Origin: Pseudonocardia alaniniphila
GTDB taxonomy: Bacteria; Actinomycetota; Actinomycetes; Mycobacteriales; Pseudonocardiaceae
Reading direction: 5' to 3'
Length of the DNA stretch: 64,000 nt
Assembly (NCBI RefSeq): GCF_022524485.1
Contig: NZ_JAKXMK010000017.1
Location: forward strand, 124,001 to 188,000
Shown piece after piece: positions 17,129 through 24,981 of this stretch. A program made the translations under genes and the position numbers. The stretch's first letter is position 1; every line of letters begins with the position of its first letter. The notes under the pieces are model-generated. The model had not been told where the DNA came from and did not search any database. It saw only the letters and a list, made by a program, of their open reading frames with translations.

Positions 17129-18514
17129 ATGGCGTCATCCGGACCTGCCACCCCCGCGGCGTCCCCTGACCCCACGGAGCTCCTGCGCAGCCGCAGTTAC
17201 GTACAGCTCCTCGGGCTGGCCGCACTCGTCGGGATCCCGATCTCCGCGGCAGCCTACGGCTTCCTGGCGCTCGTCTCGGCGTTGCAACGGTGGCTGTTCC
17301 GGGATCTGCCACCCGCGCTGGGTCTCGGCCAGGCGCCGCTGTGGTGGCCGATCCCACCGCTACTGATCGGTGCCGTGCTGGTCGCCGTCGTGATCCGTTA
17401 CCTACCCGGGCGCGGTGGCCGTTCGCCCGCCGACGGCTTCCACGCCGGCGGTGCCCCCGACCCGCGGGAGCTGCCCGGCGTCCTGGCCGCCGCCTTCGCC
17501 ACCCTGGTCTTCGGTGTCGTACTCGGGCCCGAGGCCCCGCTCATCGCCCTCGGCGGCGGGCTCGGGGTCTGCGCGGTCCGCCTGGTCCGCCGCGGAGCAC
17601 CCGCGCAGACCGCCGCTGTGGTCGCCGCAGCGGGCAGCTTCTCGTCGGTGAGTACCTTGCTCGGCTCACCGCTGCTGGGGGCGTTCCTGCTGATGGAGGC
17701 CTCCGGGCTCGGCGGAGCCATGCTCGGGCTCGTACTCGTCCCGGGGTTGCTCGCCGCCGGCGTCGGTTCGCTGATCTTCATCGGGCTGGACTCGCTGACC
17801 GGGCTCGGGACGTTCTCGTTGGCGTTGCCCGACCTCCCCCCGTTCGACCGGCCGACCGGCGCCGCGTTCGGCTGGGCGATCGCCATCGGAGTCGCGGCCG
17901 CCTTCACCGCCACCGGGATCCGCCGGCTGGCCTTGCTGATGCGGCCACACATCGAGCGGCGACTGCTGCTCCTGACGCCCGTGGCCGGTCTCGTCGTGGC
18001 GGGCTGCGCCGTGCTGTACACGGCGGTCACCGGCAAGAGCTGGTCCGATGTGCTGTTCTCCGGGCAGGATCAGCTCGGCCCGCTGCTCGGGAACCACGCC
18101 GGCTACACGGTGGGCAGCCTCCTGCTACTGCTGGCCTGTAAGGGGCTTGCCTACAGCGTGTCGTTGAGCGCTTTCCGGGGCGGCCCGACGTTCCCCGCCA
18201 TGTACATGGGAGCTGCGGCCGGCATCGCGTTGTCCCATCTGCCGGGTCTCCCGCTCGTCGCCGGGGTGGCCGTCGGCATCGGAGCCATGTGCGTGGCGAT
18301 GTTGAGGCTCCCGCTGACGTCGGTCCTGCTGGCCACGCTGTTGCTCGGATCGGACGGGATCGCCGCGATGCCGCTGGTCATCGTCGCGGTTGTGGTCGCG
18401 CACGTGGTGACAGCCAGGCTCACTCCACCGGCGTCGGCAGCACCCTCCACCGGTGAGCCTGCCGTGGACGGACCCACCGCGGAGAGCGCGCCCGAACGGT
18501 CCGGATCCACCTGA
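17129..18514 (+). CDS. ClC-family chloride/proton channel or antiporter
   Basis: A 461-residue membrane protein with about ten hydrophobic segments. ClC signatures are VVLGPEAPLIALGGGLG (selectivity-filter helix) and FRGGPTFPAMYMGAAAG. ATG 17129 is preferred over a GTG 6 bp upstream because GAGGAGG then has proper spacing. In enteric bacteria ClC exchangers act as electrical shunts during decarboxylase-based acid resistance, so pairing with gadB is meaningful. Whether it is a channel or an exchanger is not settled here. Confidence 0.88.
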   Translation: MASSGPATPAASPDPTELLRSRSYVQLLGLAALVGIPISAAAYGFLALVSALQRWLFRDLPPALGLGQAPLWWPIPPLLIGAVLVAVVIRYLPGRGGRSPADGFHAGGAPDPRELPGVLAAAFATLVFGVVLGPEAPLIALGGGLGVCAVRLVRRGAPAQTAAVVAAAGSFSSVSTLLGSPLLGAFLLMEASGLGGAMLGLVLVPGLLAAGVGSLIFIGLDSLTGLGTFSLALPDLPPFDRPTGAAFGWAIAIGVAAAFTATGIRRLALLMRPHIERRLLLLTPVAGLVVAGCAVLYTAVTGKSWSDVLFSGQDQLGPLLGNHAGYTVGSLLLLLACKGLAYSVSLSAFRGGPTFPAMYMGAAAGIALSHLPGLPLVAGVAVGIGAMCVAMLRLPLTSVLLATLLLGSDGIAAMPLVIVAVVVAHVVTARLTPPASAAPSTGEPAVDGPTAESAPERSGST

Positions 18515-18532
18515 ACCGGGAATACGCGGGAC

Positions 18533-19162
18533 ATGAACGTGCGATCCCCCGTCATGAGCTCTGTATTCGCCGTGACCTGGGACTACCGCTGCCCGTTCGC
18601 GCGCAACGCGCACGAGCACATCCTCACCGGCCTGGCCGCCGGCGCCGACTGGGACGTCCGGTACCTGGCGTTCTCGCTCGGCCAGGTGCACGTGGAGGAA
18701 GGCGAGCCCGACGTCTGGGACAGGTGGGAGGAGGACTCAGGACTGCTCGCGCTGCAGGCGGGTGTCGTCGTTCGCGACGAGTTCCCCGAGCGGTTCCCCG
18801 AGGTCCATCGCGCTCTCTTCGCGGTGCGCCACGACGAGGCCCTGCATCTGAACGACCGCGAGGTCGTGGCGCGCACCCTGAACGAGCACGGCGTCGCCGC
18901 TGACAAGGTGTTCGAGCGCATCGACTCCGGGACGGCGATCGCGACGGTCCGTGCCGAGCACGAGGAGTTCGCGAAGTCGCACTCGGTGTGGGGCGTGCCG
19001 ACGTTCGTCGCGGGCGACCAGGCGGCGTTCGTCCGGCTGATGGACCGGGCCCCGGCCGGCGCGGACCCTGCCGTCTCCGTACGGGCGGTGGAGCGGGTGG
19101 TCGACATGCTCACGGGCTGGCCCGAGCTGAACGAGTTCAAGCACACGTCGATCCCGCGCTGA
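18533..19162 (+). CDS. DsbA-like thioredoxin-fold protein
   Basis: A 209-residue cytosolic thioredoxin-fold protein of the DsbA/HCCA isomerase type. The active-site region reads WDYRCPFARNAHEH, so there is a single cysteine (C-P-x-A) and no CxxC disulfide; glutathione-transferase-like or mycothiol-dependent chemistry is possible. VWGVPTFVAG contains the conserved cis-Pro loop. ATG 18533 or ATG 18554 could be the start, and neither has a strong ribosome binding site. It begins 18 bp after the ClC gene and may be co-transcribed. Confidence 0.8.
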   Translation: MNVRSPVMSSVFAVTWDYRCPFARNAHEHILTGLAAGADWDVRYLAFSLGQVHVEEGEPDVWDRWEEDSGLLALQAGVVVRDEFPERFPEVHRALFAVRHDEALHLNDREVVARTLNEHGVAADKVFERIDSGTAIATVRAEHEEFAKSHSVWGVPTFVAGDQAAFVRLMDRAPAGADPAVSVRAVERVVDMLTGWPELNEFKHTSIPR

Positions 19163-19279
19163 CCGCTGCACCGTTGGACGAGCCGGTGAGCTCGATCCGC
19201 GTGCGGGACCGATGAGTTCTCGCTGCTTCGGTTGTCTCTTCAGCGGACCGGACGAGCAGCCCGACAGCGAGGAACGTGC

Positions 19280-19978
19280 ATGAACGATCGATCGAGCCCC
19301 ACCTTCGTCCTCATCCCGGGCGCGGGTGGAAGCGCCACCTACTGGTACCGGCTGGTCGAGGAGCTGCGTCAGCGGGGACGCGATGCCATCGCCGTGGGCC
19401 TGCCCGCCGCCGACGACTCGGCCGGGCTCGCGGAGTACGCAGACGCCGTGGTGACCGCCATCGGAGACCGGAACCGGATCGTCCTGGTGGCCCAGTCGAT
19501 GGGCGGATTCACCGCCCCGCTCGTCTGCGAGCGGGCGCCGGTCGAGCTGGTGGTGCTGCTCAACGCGATGGTGCCCGCACCGGGCGAGTCACCGGGGCAG
19601 TGGTGGGAGAACACCGGGCAGCCCGCCGCAGCGGCTGCGTACGCGGCGAGCGAGGGGCGCCCGTCCGGGGGCGCGTTCGACCCGCTCGTCGAGTTCTTCC
19701 ACGACGTCCCCGACGAGGTGAGGACAGTCGTGTTCGCGGAGCCTCAGCCGGAGCAGTCGGGCACCCCGTTCGAGAAGCCGTGGCCGCTCGAGAAGTGGCC
19801 GGACGTTCCGACCCGGTTTCTGCAGGGCCGCGACGACCGCTTCTTCCCGCTGGAGTTCCAACGGCGGCTGGTGCGGGAGCGGCTCGGCATCGCCGTCGAC
19901 GAGATGCCCGGCGGCCACCTTCTCGCCCTCAGCAGGCCCCGCGAGCTGGCCGACCGGCTGGAGGGATATCTGTCCTGA
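19280..19978 (+). CDS. Alpha/beta hydrolase
   Basis: A 232-residue alpha/beta hydrolase. The oxyanion region is FVLIPGAGGSATYWYRLV, the nucleophile is Ser73 in LVAQSMGGFT, the acid Asp lies in FLQGRDDRFFP and the His in MPGGHLLALSRP. Relatives include plant-like esterases and lactonases; the substrate is unknown. It converges with the DAHP synthase gene, and a strong hairpin separates them. Confidence 0.87.
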   Translation: MNDRSSPTFVLIPGAGGSATYWYRLVEELRQRGRDAIAVGLPAADDSAGLAEYADAVVTAIGDRNRIVLVAQSMGGFTAPLVCERAPVELVVLLNAMVPAPGESPGQWWENTGQPAAAAAYAASEGRPSGGAFDPLVEFFHDVPDEVRTVVFAEPQPEQSGTPFEKPWPLEKWPDVPTRFLQGRDDRFFPLEFQRRLVRERLGIAVDEMPGGHLLALSRPRELADRLEGYLS

Positions 19979-20091
19979 GATTTCCGGCCGGGCGTGTCGA
20001 TCCTGGCGTTCCCCGGTTGTCGTAGTACTGATCCAGGCCAGGCCGGACGACCCCGCTTCCTACAACGCCGCCTGACGAAAGTGACGGCGAG

Positions 20092-20149
20092 GTGAGATCG
20101 ACGCCAGCGCGCTCCAGGACACGCCGGAGAGCGCTGGCGTCGATCTCAC
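20092..20149. terminator. Very long bidirectional hairpin between convergent genes
   Basis: Arms of 24 nt (20092-20115 and 20126-20149) pair with one mismatch around a 10-nt loop; the outer 19 bp are perfect. It lies between the converging hydrolase gene and aroG, 7 bp before the aroG stop codon, and should stop transcription both ways. The stem is unusually long for a plain terminator. Confidence 0.75.
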
Positions 20150-20155
20150 GGCAGG

Positions 20156-21214
20156 TCAGCGCCGCGCCGCCACCGCCTCCGCCAGTTCGTCGAGGAGGTT
20201 CGCCGTGGTGCCCCAGTCCAGGCAGGCGTCGGTGATGCTCTGCCCGCGGGTCATGTTCGGGCCGAGGTCCTGCCGGCCGGCGACGAGGAAGCTCTCCATC
20301 ATCACGCCGACCACGCCCGGCTCACCCGTGGCGATCCGGCCTGCGATGTCCCGCACCACCTCTGCCTGCCGGACGTGGTCCTTGCCGCTGTTGCCGTGGC
20401 TCGCGTCGATGATCACGCGCTCGGGCAGGTCGGCCGACCGCAGCCGGCCGAGGGCGGCCGCCACGGAGGCGGCGTCGTAGTTCGGGCCGGGGGAGCCGCC
20501 GCGCAGGATGACGTGGCAGTCGGGGTTGCCGGTCGTGGTGATGAGGGCGGCGAGGCCGTCGCGGTTGATCCCCATGAAGACGTGGCTCGCGGCGGCGGCG
20601 CGGATCCCGTCCACCGCGGCCTGGACGTCGCCCTCGGTGGAGTTCTTGATGCCCACGGGCATCGACAGCGCGCTGCACAGCTGGCGGTGCACCTGGCTCG
20701 CGGCCGTGCGGGCGCCGATCGCGCCCCAGCTCACGACGTCGGCGAGGAACTGCGGGGTGATCGGGTCGAGGAACTCGCACCCGACGGGGAGGCCGAGCGC
20801 CGAGACGTCGAGCAGCAGCCGCCGTGCCGTGCGCAGGCCGGTGTTCACGTCGAACGTCTCGTCCAGGCCCGGGTCGTTGATCAGGCCCTTCCACCCGACG
20901 GTCGTGCGCGGCTTCTCGAAGTAGGCGCGCATCACGACGCGCAGCTCGCCGGAGACCTTCTCGGTGTGCTCGGCGAGGAGGTGGGCGTAGTCGAGTGCGG
21001 CCTCGGGGTCGTGGATCGAGCACGGGCCCACGACGACGATCAGGCGGTCGTCCCGGCCGTCGAGGATGTCGACGACCTCGGCCCGACTGCGTGTCACCGT
21101 CTCGGCCACGGCGTCGTCGATCGGGAGTTCGTGACGCAGCAGGGACGGGGACAGCAGCGGGCTGATGTGGGCGGTGCGATGCTCGTCCAGGGCGGGGACG
21201 GCGGTGAGGGGCAT
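20156..21214 (-). CDS. aroG: 3-deoxy-7-phosphoheptulonate (DAHP) synthase, class I
   Basis: A 352-residue enzyme joining phosphoenolpyruvate and erythrose 4-phosphate in the first step of aromatic amino acid synthesis. Class I (AroF/G/H-like) blocks are VVVGPCSIHDPEAALDYA, KPRTTVGWKGLINDP, GAIGARTAASQVHR, GIKNSTEG and IDASHGNSGK. Many actinobacteria use a class II enzyme, so this may be one of two isoenzymes. Expression is likely controlled by the aromatic leader peptide and alternative hairpins at 21235-21363. The gene symbol is by family; feedback specificity cannot be read. Confidence 0.93.
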   Translation of the reverse strand: MPLTAVPALDEHRTAHISPLLSPSLLRHELPIDDAVAETVTRSRAEVVDILDGRDDRLIVVVGPCSIHDPEAALDYAHLLAEHTEKVSGELRVVMRAYFEKPRTTVGWKGLINDPGLDETFDVNTGLRTARRLLLDVSALGLPVGCEFLDPITPQFLADVVSWGAIGARTAASQVHRQLCSALSMPVGIKNSTEGDVQAAVDGIRAAAASHVFMGINRDGLAALITTTGNPDCHVILRGGSPGPNYDAASVAAALGRLRSADLPERVIIDASHGNSGKDHVRQAEVVRDIAGRIATGEPGVVGVMMESFLVAGRQDLGPNMTRGQSITDACLDWGTTANLLDELAEAVAARR

Positions 21215-21234
21215 GACGTGGGCGCTCTCTCTCA

Positions 21235-21315
21235 GGCGAACCGCCCCGCCGAGATCTCGCGCCGAGCCGGTTCGTCGTCCGGCTCGTGGGGAAAAGGTCA
21301 GCGCAGCGGTTCGCC
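21235..21315 (-). promoter_or_regulatory. Attenuator-like pairing region before aroG
   Basis: Two structures compete on the minus strand. A 7-bp hairpin, GAGCCGG/CCGGCTC, spans 21264-21285. A perfect 10-bp pairing joins GGCGAACCGC inside the leader peptide (21306-21315) with GCGGTTCGCC just before aroG (21235-21244). Where the ribosome stalls on the leader peptide would decide whether the long-range pairing can form. The arms are seen directly; the switching is inferred. Confidence 0.6.
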
Positions 21316-21363
21316 CGCCGACCCGTCACGGGCCGGAGCGGTAAACCAGTACTGGCGCTGCAC
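21298..21363 (-). CDS. Aromatic leader peptide with consecutive Tyr-Trp-Phe codons
   Basis: A 21-codon frame from GTG 21363 to TGA 21298 that begins with QRQYWF, so codons for all three aromatic amino acids stand side by side. It ends 83 nt before aroG. A -10-like TAGAGT (21371-21376) lies 7 nt before the GTG and no ribosome binding site is visible, so it is probably translated from a leaderless mRNA. The -10 box includes the stop codon of the upstream DUF2848 gene. This is the classic form of an amino-acid attenuator for the first step of the shikimate pathway. Confidence 0.82.
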   Translation of the reverse strand: MQRQYWFTAPARDGSAGEPLR

Positions 21364-21373
21364 GGGCGCGACT

Positions 21374-22063
21374 CTAGCCGATCGGCTCCGGCATCCGCTC
21401 CACCCGGTAGGCGAGTTCGAGCGTGCTGCCGGTGCTCGCGTCGGCGAGCTCCACCCGCCAGCGGTCGGCGAACTGGTCGACGCCAGGCAACATCGCCACG
21501 GTCCCGGACAGGAGCACCGTGCCGGGCACCAGGAGCTCGGCCAGCTCGTCGAGCCAGTACCGCGGCGCCAGCAGAGCGGCGAGCTTCGCGTCCTGGATCA
21601 GCTGCTCGGCACCGTCCTCATTCGCCACCCACGCCCGCAGATGCAGCTCGTCGAGATGGTCCTCGACGTCGACGAGCCGCCACGCGCCGCGGCCCAGCAC
21701 GTCGAGCCCGGCGTTCTTGCTCCATGCGACGCCGTGCACCTCGAGCTCCCGGTCGGTGTGGTCGCACGCGACGGTGAGCAACAGGTCCTCCGGCGCCGGG
21801 CCCGCCACGACGAGCGCCCACTCGGCCTCGCCGGACGTCCGCCCGTGTTGCACCGGCACGCTGTCGGCCTGCGCGGCGAGGTAGGGCGCCACCGGATACA
21901 TGGCGGGCGTGACCGCTGGAGCAGGAATCCCGAGCTCCGCCAGCTCGGCGACATGGGCCGCGACCTCCTCCTGTTCGCGGCCCGCATAGCCGGCGTTGAG
22001 CAGCCGGGTGACGGTGACAGGAACGGTGGTGCCGTCGGGCAGGTCGAAAACGAGGTCGCTCAT
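21374..22063 (-). CDS. DUF2848-family protein
   Basis: A 229-residue protein that looks like DUF2848: VFDLPDGTTVPVTVTRLLNAGYAGR, PAMYPVAPYLAAQAD, GEAEWALVVAG and LLSGTVAMLPG. The fold is probably related to fumarylacetoacetate hydrolases. The function is unknown, but such genes sit in catabolic clusters. ATG 22063 has GAGGA at a good distance. It is divergent from the MHS transporter gene with a TGTATACA palindrome between them, so it probably belongs to the same regulon as the nitrilase-like gene. Confidence 0.75.
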   Translation of the reverse strand: MSDLVFDLPDGTTVPVTVTRLLNAGYAGREQEEVAAHVAELAELGIPAPAVTPAMYPVAPYLAAQADSVPVQHGRTSGEAEWALVVAGPAPEDLLLTVACDHTDRELEVHGVAWSKNAGLDVLGRGAWRLVDVEDHLDELHLRAWVANEDGAEQLIQDAKLAALLAPRYWLDELAELLVPGTVLLSGTVAMLPGVDQFADRWRVELADASTGSTLELAYRVERMPEPIG

Positions 22064-22095
22064 CGAAGATCCTCGGAGGGCTTGCGCATGCCGCT

Positions 22096-22103
22096 TGTAT
22101 ACA
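22096..22103. promoter_or_regulatory. Putative GntR operator in the DUF2848/transporter promoter
   Basis: TGTATACA, an 8-bp palindrome, centred in the 102-bp divergent gap. The same word occurs at 24159-24166 before the GntR gene. Flanking text is also similar: GCTTGC, then ATGC, then TGTATACA, in both places. FCD-type GntR proteins often bind such palindromes. Confidence 0.55.
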
Positions 22104-22165
22104 GCAAGTATTGCGGCTCCCGCGACCGTGTCGCCCGTCACCGCCCCCACGGACAGGAGAACCCC

Positions 22166-23524
22166 ATGCCCGATCCGAGGCCCGGGTCACAAGCACCCGA
22201 GGTCGACCGGCGCTCGCTCGCGAAGGCCTTCATCGCGAGCCTCACCGGCACGTCCCTGGAGTGGTACGACTTCGCGGTCTACTCCGCCGCCGCGGCCCTG
22301 GTGTTCCCGCAGCTGTTCTTCCCCGGCTCCGACCCGCTCACCGGCACGCTCCTGGCGTTCTCGACGTACGCGGTGGGCTACGTCTCGCGCCCCCTCGGCG
22401 GCTTCGTGTTCGGCCGCCTCGGCGACGTCATCGGTCGCAAGCAGGTGCTCGTGCTGACCCTGCTGTTGATCGGCGTCGCCACGTTCCTGATCGGCCTCTT
22501 GCCGACCTACGCCACGATCGGAGCCGCCGCGCCGATCATCCTGGTGCTGCTGCGGTTCGCCCAGGGCGTCGGCGTCGGCGGCGAGTGGGGCGGCGCGGTA
22601 CTGCTCTCCAGCGAGTTCGGCGATCCGCGCAGGAGGGGGTTCTGGTCCTCGGCCGCCCAGATCGGGCCGCCCGCAGGCAACCTGATGTCGAACGGCGTCC
22701 TCGCCCTGCTCACCGTCTCGATGTCCGACGAGGCGTTCCTCTCCTGGGGTTGGCGGATCGCGTTCCTCCTGTCGGCGGTGCTCGTCGCCTTCGGCCTGTG
22801 GATCCGGCTCAAGCTTGAGGACACCCCGGTCTTCCGTGCCATCAAGGAGCGCGGTGACCAGCCCGCGGCCCCGATCGGCGACGTGTTCCGCACCCAGGGG
22901 CGCCCGCTGCTCGCCGGCGTGCTCAGCAGGATCGGTCCGGACGTCAGCTACGCCCTCTTCACCGTCTTCGTGATCACCTACGCCACGACCGTGCTCGGCA
23001 TGAGCCGCGGCTCGGTGCTGACCGCGATCCTCATCGGCTCCGCGTGCCAGCTCGCGACGATCCCGCTGGCGGGCGCGATCTCCGACCGGGTCAACCGCAG
23101 GCTCGTCTACGGCATCGCTGCGGCGGGGGCGGCCGTCTGGCCGTTCGTGTTCTTCCCCGCGATCAGCGGGGGCTCCGAGCTGCTGCTGATCATCGGCGTC
23201 GTCGTCGGCCTTGCGCTGCACTCGTTCATGTACGGGCCGCAAGCCGCGTTCATCACTGAGCAGTTCTCCGTCCGGCTGCGGTACACGGGCAGCTCACTCG
23301 CGTACACGATCGCCGGGGTGTTCGGCGGTGCCGTTGCGCCGCTCGTGTTCACGGCCCTGCTCAGCAGTTGGGGGACGTGGGTGCCGGTGGCGGTGTACGT
23401 GCTGGTGGCGTCGCTGCTCACGCTGGCGGGGCTGGCCATGGGCCGCGATCCCGACCGGGCGGAGGAGGAGGCCTACCTCGTGCCCGGCTCCCCGGTCACG
23501 CCTCCAGGAAGAGTTGCAACGTGA
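22166..23524 (+). CDS. MFS transporter of the metabolite:H+ symporter (MHS) family
   Basis: A 452-residue 12-helix importer. MHS hallmarks are the N-terminal LTGTSLEWYDFAVY motif, GGFVFGRLGDVIGRK (loop 2-3) and RFAQGVGVGGEWGGA. ATG 22166 has CAGGAG upstream. MHS proteins bring in small carboxylates or related metabolites. The nearby nitrilase-like hydrolase and GntR regulator suggest uptake of an amide or carboxylate that is then hydrolysed. Its 3' end overlaps the convergent GntR gene by 29 bp. Confidence 0.9.
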   Translation: MPDPRPGSQAPEVDRRSLAKAFIASLTGTSLEWYDFAVYSAAAALVFPQLFFPGSDPLTGTLLAFSTYAVGYVSRPLGGFVFGRLGDVIGRKQVLVLTLLLIGVATFLIGLLPTYATIGAAAPIILVLLRFAQGVGVGGEWGGAVLLSSEFGDPRRRGFWSSAAQIGPPAGNLMSNGVLALLTVSMSDEAFLSWGWRIAFLLSAVLVAFGLWIRLKLEDTPVFRAIKERGDQPAAPIGDVFRTQGRPLLAGVLSRIGPDVSYALFTVFVITYATTVLGMSRGSVLTAILIGSACQLATIPLAGAISDRVNRRLVYGIAAAGAAVWPFVFFPAISGGSELLLIIGVVVGLALHSFMYGPQAAFITEQFSVRLRYTGSSLAYTIAGVFGGAVAPLVFTALLSSWGTWVPVAVYVLVASLLTLAGLAMGRDPDRAEEEAYLVPGSPVTPPGRVAT

Positions 23525-24152
23525 TCTGCAGATGGTCCTCGATCGCCGCGTGGGAGGCCGTCTCGTCGCCGGACTCGAGCGCGTCCAGGATCTGACGGTG
23601 CTCCACGCACACCGCATGCTGCCGGTCGGTGGCCCGGAACAGGGCCGCCACCCCGACCCGCATCTGGCGGGTGCGCAGGCCCGCGTAGGTGCGTGCGATG
23701 AGGTCGTTGCGGGCGGCGTCGATGAGCGACTGGTGGAAGCGCCGGTCCCACTCGATGAACACCTTCGCGGTGTCGGCGTCGATGGGGTCGACGAGCTGCT
23801 CCTGCTCCGCGAGCGCCTCGCGCATGGCGGCGAGCGGCACCGTGCCCGTGACGAGTGTGACGGACGCCGCATGTCGTTCCAGCAGGGCGCGGAGCTCCAT
23901 CAGCTCCTTGATCTGCCGCCCGGACAGCGGAGGCACGTACGCTCCGCGTTTGGGCACCATCTCGACCAGACCCTCGGAGACGAGCAGCAGCAGGGCCTCG
24001 CGCACCGGTGTGCGCGAAACGCCGACGGCCTGGGCGAGCCCTACCTCGTTGAGGAAGGTTCCTTGCACCGCCGGATCGACCAGCACCGTCTCCCGCAGGT
24101 AGCGGTAGGCGCGTTCGCGCCCCGACTCGAGGGGCGCCGACGCAGCTTGCAT
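23496..24152 (-). CDS. GntR-family regulator with FCD domain
   Basis: A 218-residue repressor-type regulator. The N-terminal winged helix includes LAQAVGVSRTPVREALLLLVSEGLVEMVPKRG; the C-terminal all-helical FCD domain carries ELMELRALLERHAA, FIEWDRRFHQSLIDAARN and HRQILDALESGD, including metal-binding His positions. ATG 24152 or ATG 24167 may be the start; the latter overlaps the TGTATACA palindrome. It is divergent from the nitrilase-like gene and probably controls it, itself and the transporter/DUF2848 pair. Confidence 0.88.
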   Translation of the reverse strand: MQAASAPLESGRERAYRYLRETVLVDPAVQGTFLNEVGLAQAVGVSRTPVREALLLLVSEGLVEMVPKRGAYVPPLSGRQIKELMELRALLERHAASVTLVTGTVPLAAMREALAEQEQLVDPIDADTAKVFIEWDRRFHQSLIDAARNDLIARTYAGLRTRQMRVGVAALFRATDRQHAVCVEHRQILDALESGDETASHAAIEDHLQITLQLFLEA

Positions 24153-24158
24153 GCAACA

Positions 24159-24166
24159 TGTATACA
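24159..24166. promoter_or_regulatory. Putative GntR operator at the GntR/nitrilase promoter
   Basis: TGTATACA inside the 10-bp palindrome ATGTATACAT (24158-24167), between the divergent GntR and nitrilase-like genes. It matches the copy at 22096-22103, with related flanks. Likely autoregulation and control of the hydrolase gene. Confidence 0.55.
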
Positions 24167-24183
24167 TTAATCGGAGGTTCCCT

Positions 24184-24972
24184 GTGCGCATTGCGCTCGC
24201 CCAGATCCTGTCGACACCCGATCCGGCGCACAATCTCGGCCTGATCGAGGACGGCACCCGCCAGGCGGAGGAGGAGGGGGCCGACCTCGTTGTCTTCCCC
24301 GAGGCCTCCATGTGCTGCTTCGGCGTGCCGCTCGGCCCGATCGCCGAGCCGCTGGACGGTCCGTGGGCGCAGCGGGTGCGGGCGATCGCCGCCGACTCCG
24401 CCATCACCGTCGTCGCCGGGATGTTCACCCCCGCCGACGACGGCCGCGTCTTCAACACGCTGATCGCCACCGGCAACGGCGTCGAGGCCTCCTACGACAA
24501 GATCCACCTGTACGACGCGTTCGGGTTCGCCGAGTCACGCACCGTCGCGCCCGGCACGAAGCCCGTGAGCATCACCGTCGACGGCGTGACGGTCGGCCTC
24601 GCCACCTGCTACGACCTGCGTTTCCCCGGGCTCTTCCAGGAGCTCGCGAGCAGTGGCGCCTCGGTGATCGTCGTGCCGGCGTCGTGGGGTGCCGGTCCCG
24701 GCAAGCGCGAACAGTGGGACCTGCTGGTCCGGGCCAGGGCCCTCGACAGCACCGCGTTCGTCGCCGCGTGCGACCAGGCCGATCCGGTCACGGCGGGACG
24801 CGACCCGGGCAGCGCGCCGACGGGGATCGGGGCGAGCCTCGCGGCCGGCCCTCTCGGAGCGGTCGTCGACCAGATCGGTGCCGAGCCCGGCCTGCTGGTC
24901 GCGGACCTCGACATCGAGCAGGTGCACCAGGCCCGGCGCACCGTGCCGGTGCTCGCCAACCGCCGATTCTGA
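24184..24972 (+). CDS. Nitrilase-superfamily amidohydrolase
   Basis: A 262-residue carbon-nitrogen hydrolase with the full catalytic triad: Glu40 (VVFPEASMCC), Lys106 (SYDKIHLYD) and Cys142 (LATCYDLRFPGLF). The family hydrolyses amides, omega-amides or carbamoyl compounds rather than true nitriles in most cases. GTG 24184 follows GGAGG with a 7-nt gap. It is probably the catabolic enzyme of the GntR regulon. The substrate is unknown. Confidence 0.9.
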   Translation: MRIALAQILSTPDPAHNLGLIEDGTRQAEEEGADLVVFPEASMCCFGVPLGPIAEPLDGPWAQRVRAIAADSAITVVAGMFTPADDGRVFNTLIATGNGVEASYDKIHLYDAFGFAESRTVAPGTKPVSITVDGVTVGLATCYDLRFPGLFQELASSGASVIVVPASWGAGPGKREQWDLLVRARALDSTAFVAACDQADPVTAGRDPGSAPTGIGASLAAGPLGAVVDQIGAEPGLLVADLDIEQVHQARRTVPVLANRRF

Positions 24973-24981
24973 CGGCGGCCC

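Noticed and set aside
20375..23524. A 1049-codon open frame on the plus strand
   Set aside because: The real gene is the MHS transporter from 22166. The first ~600 codons are antisense to aroG and the DUF2848 gene.
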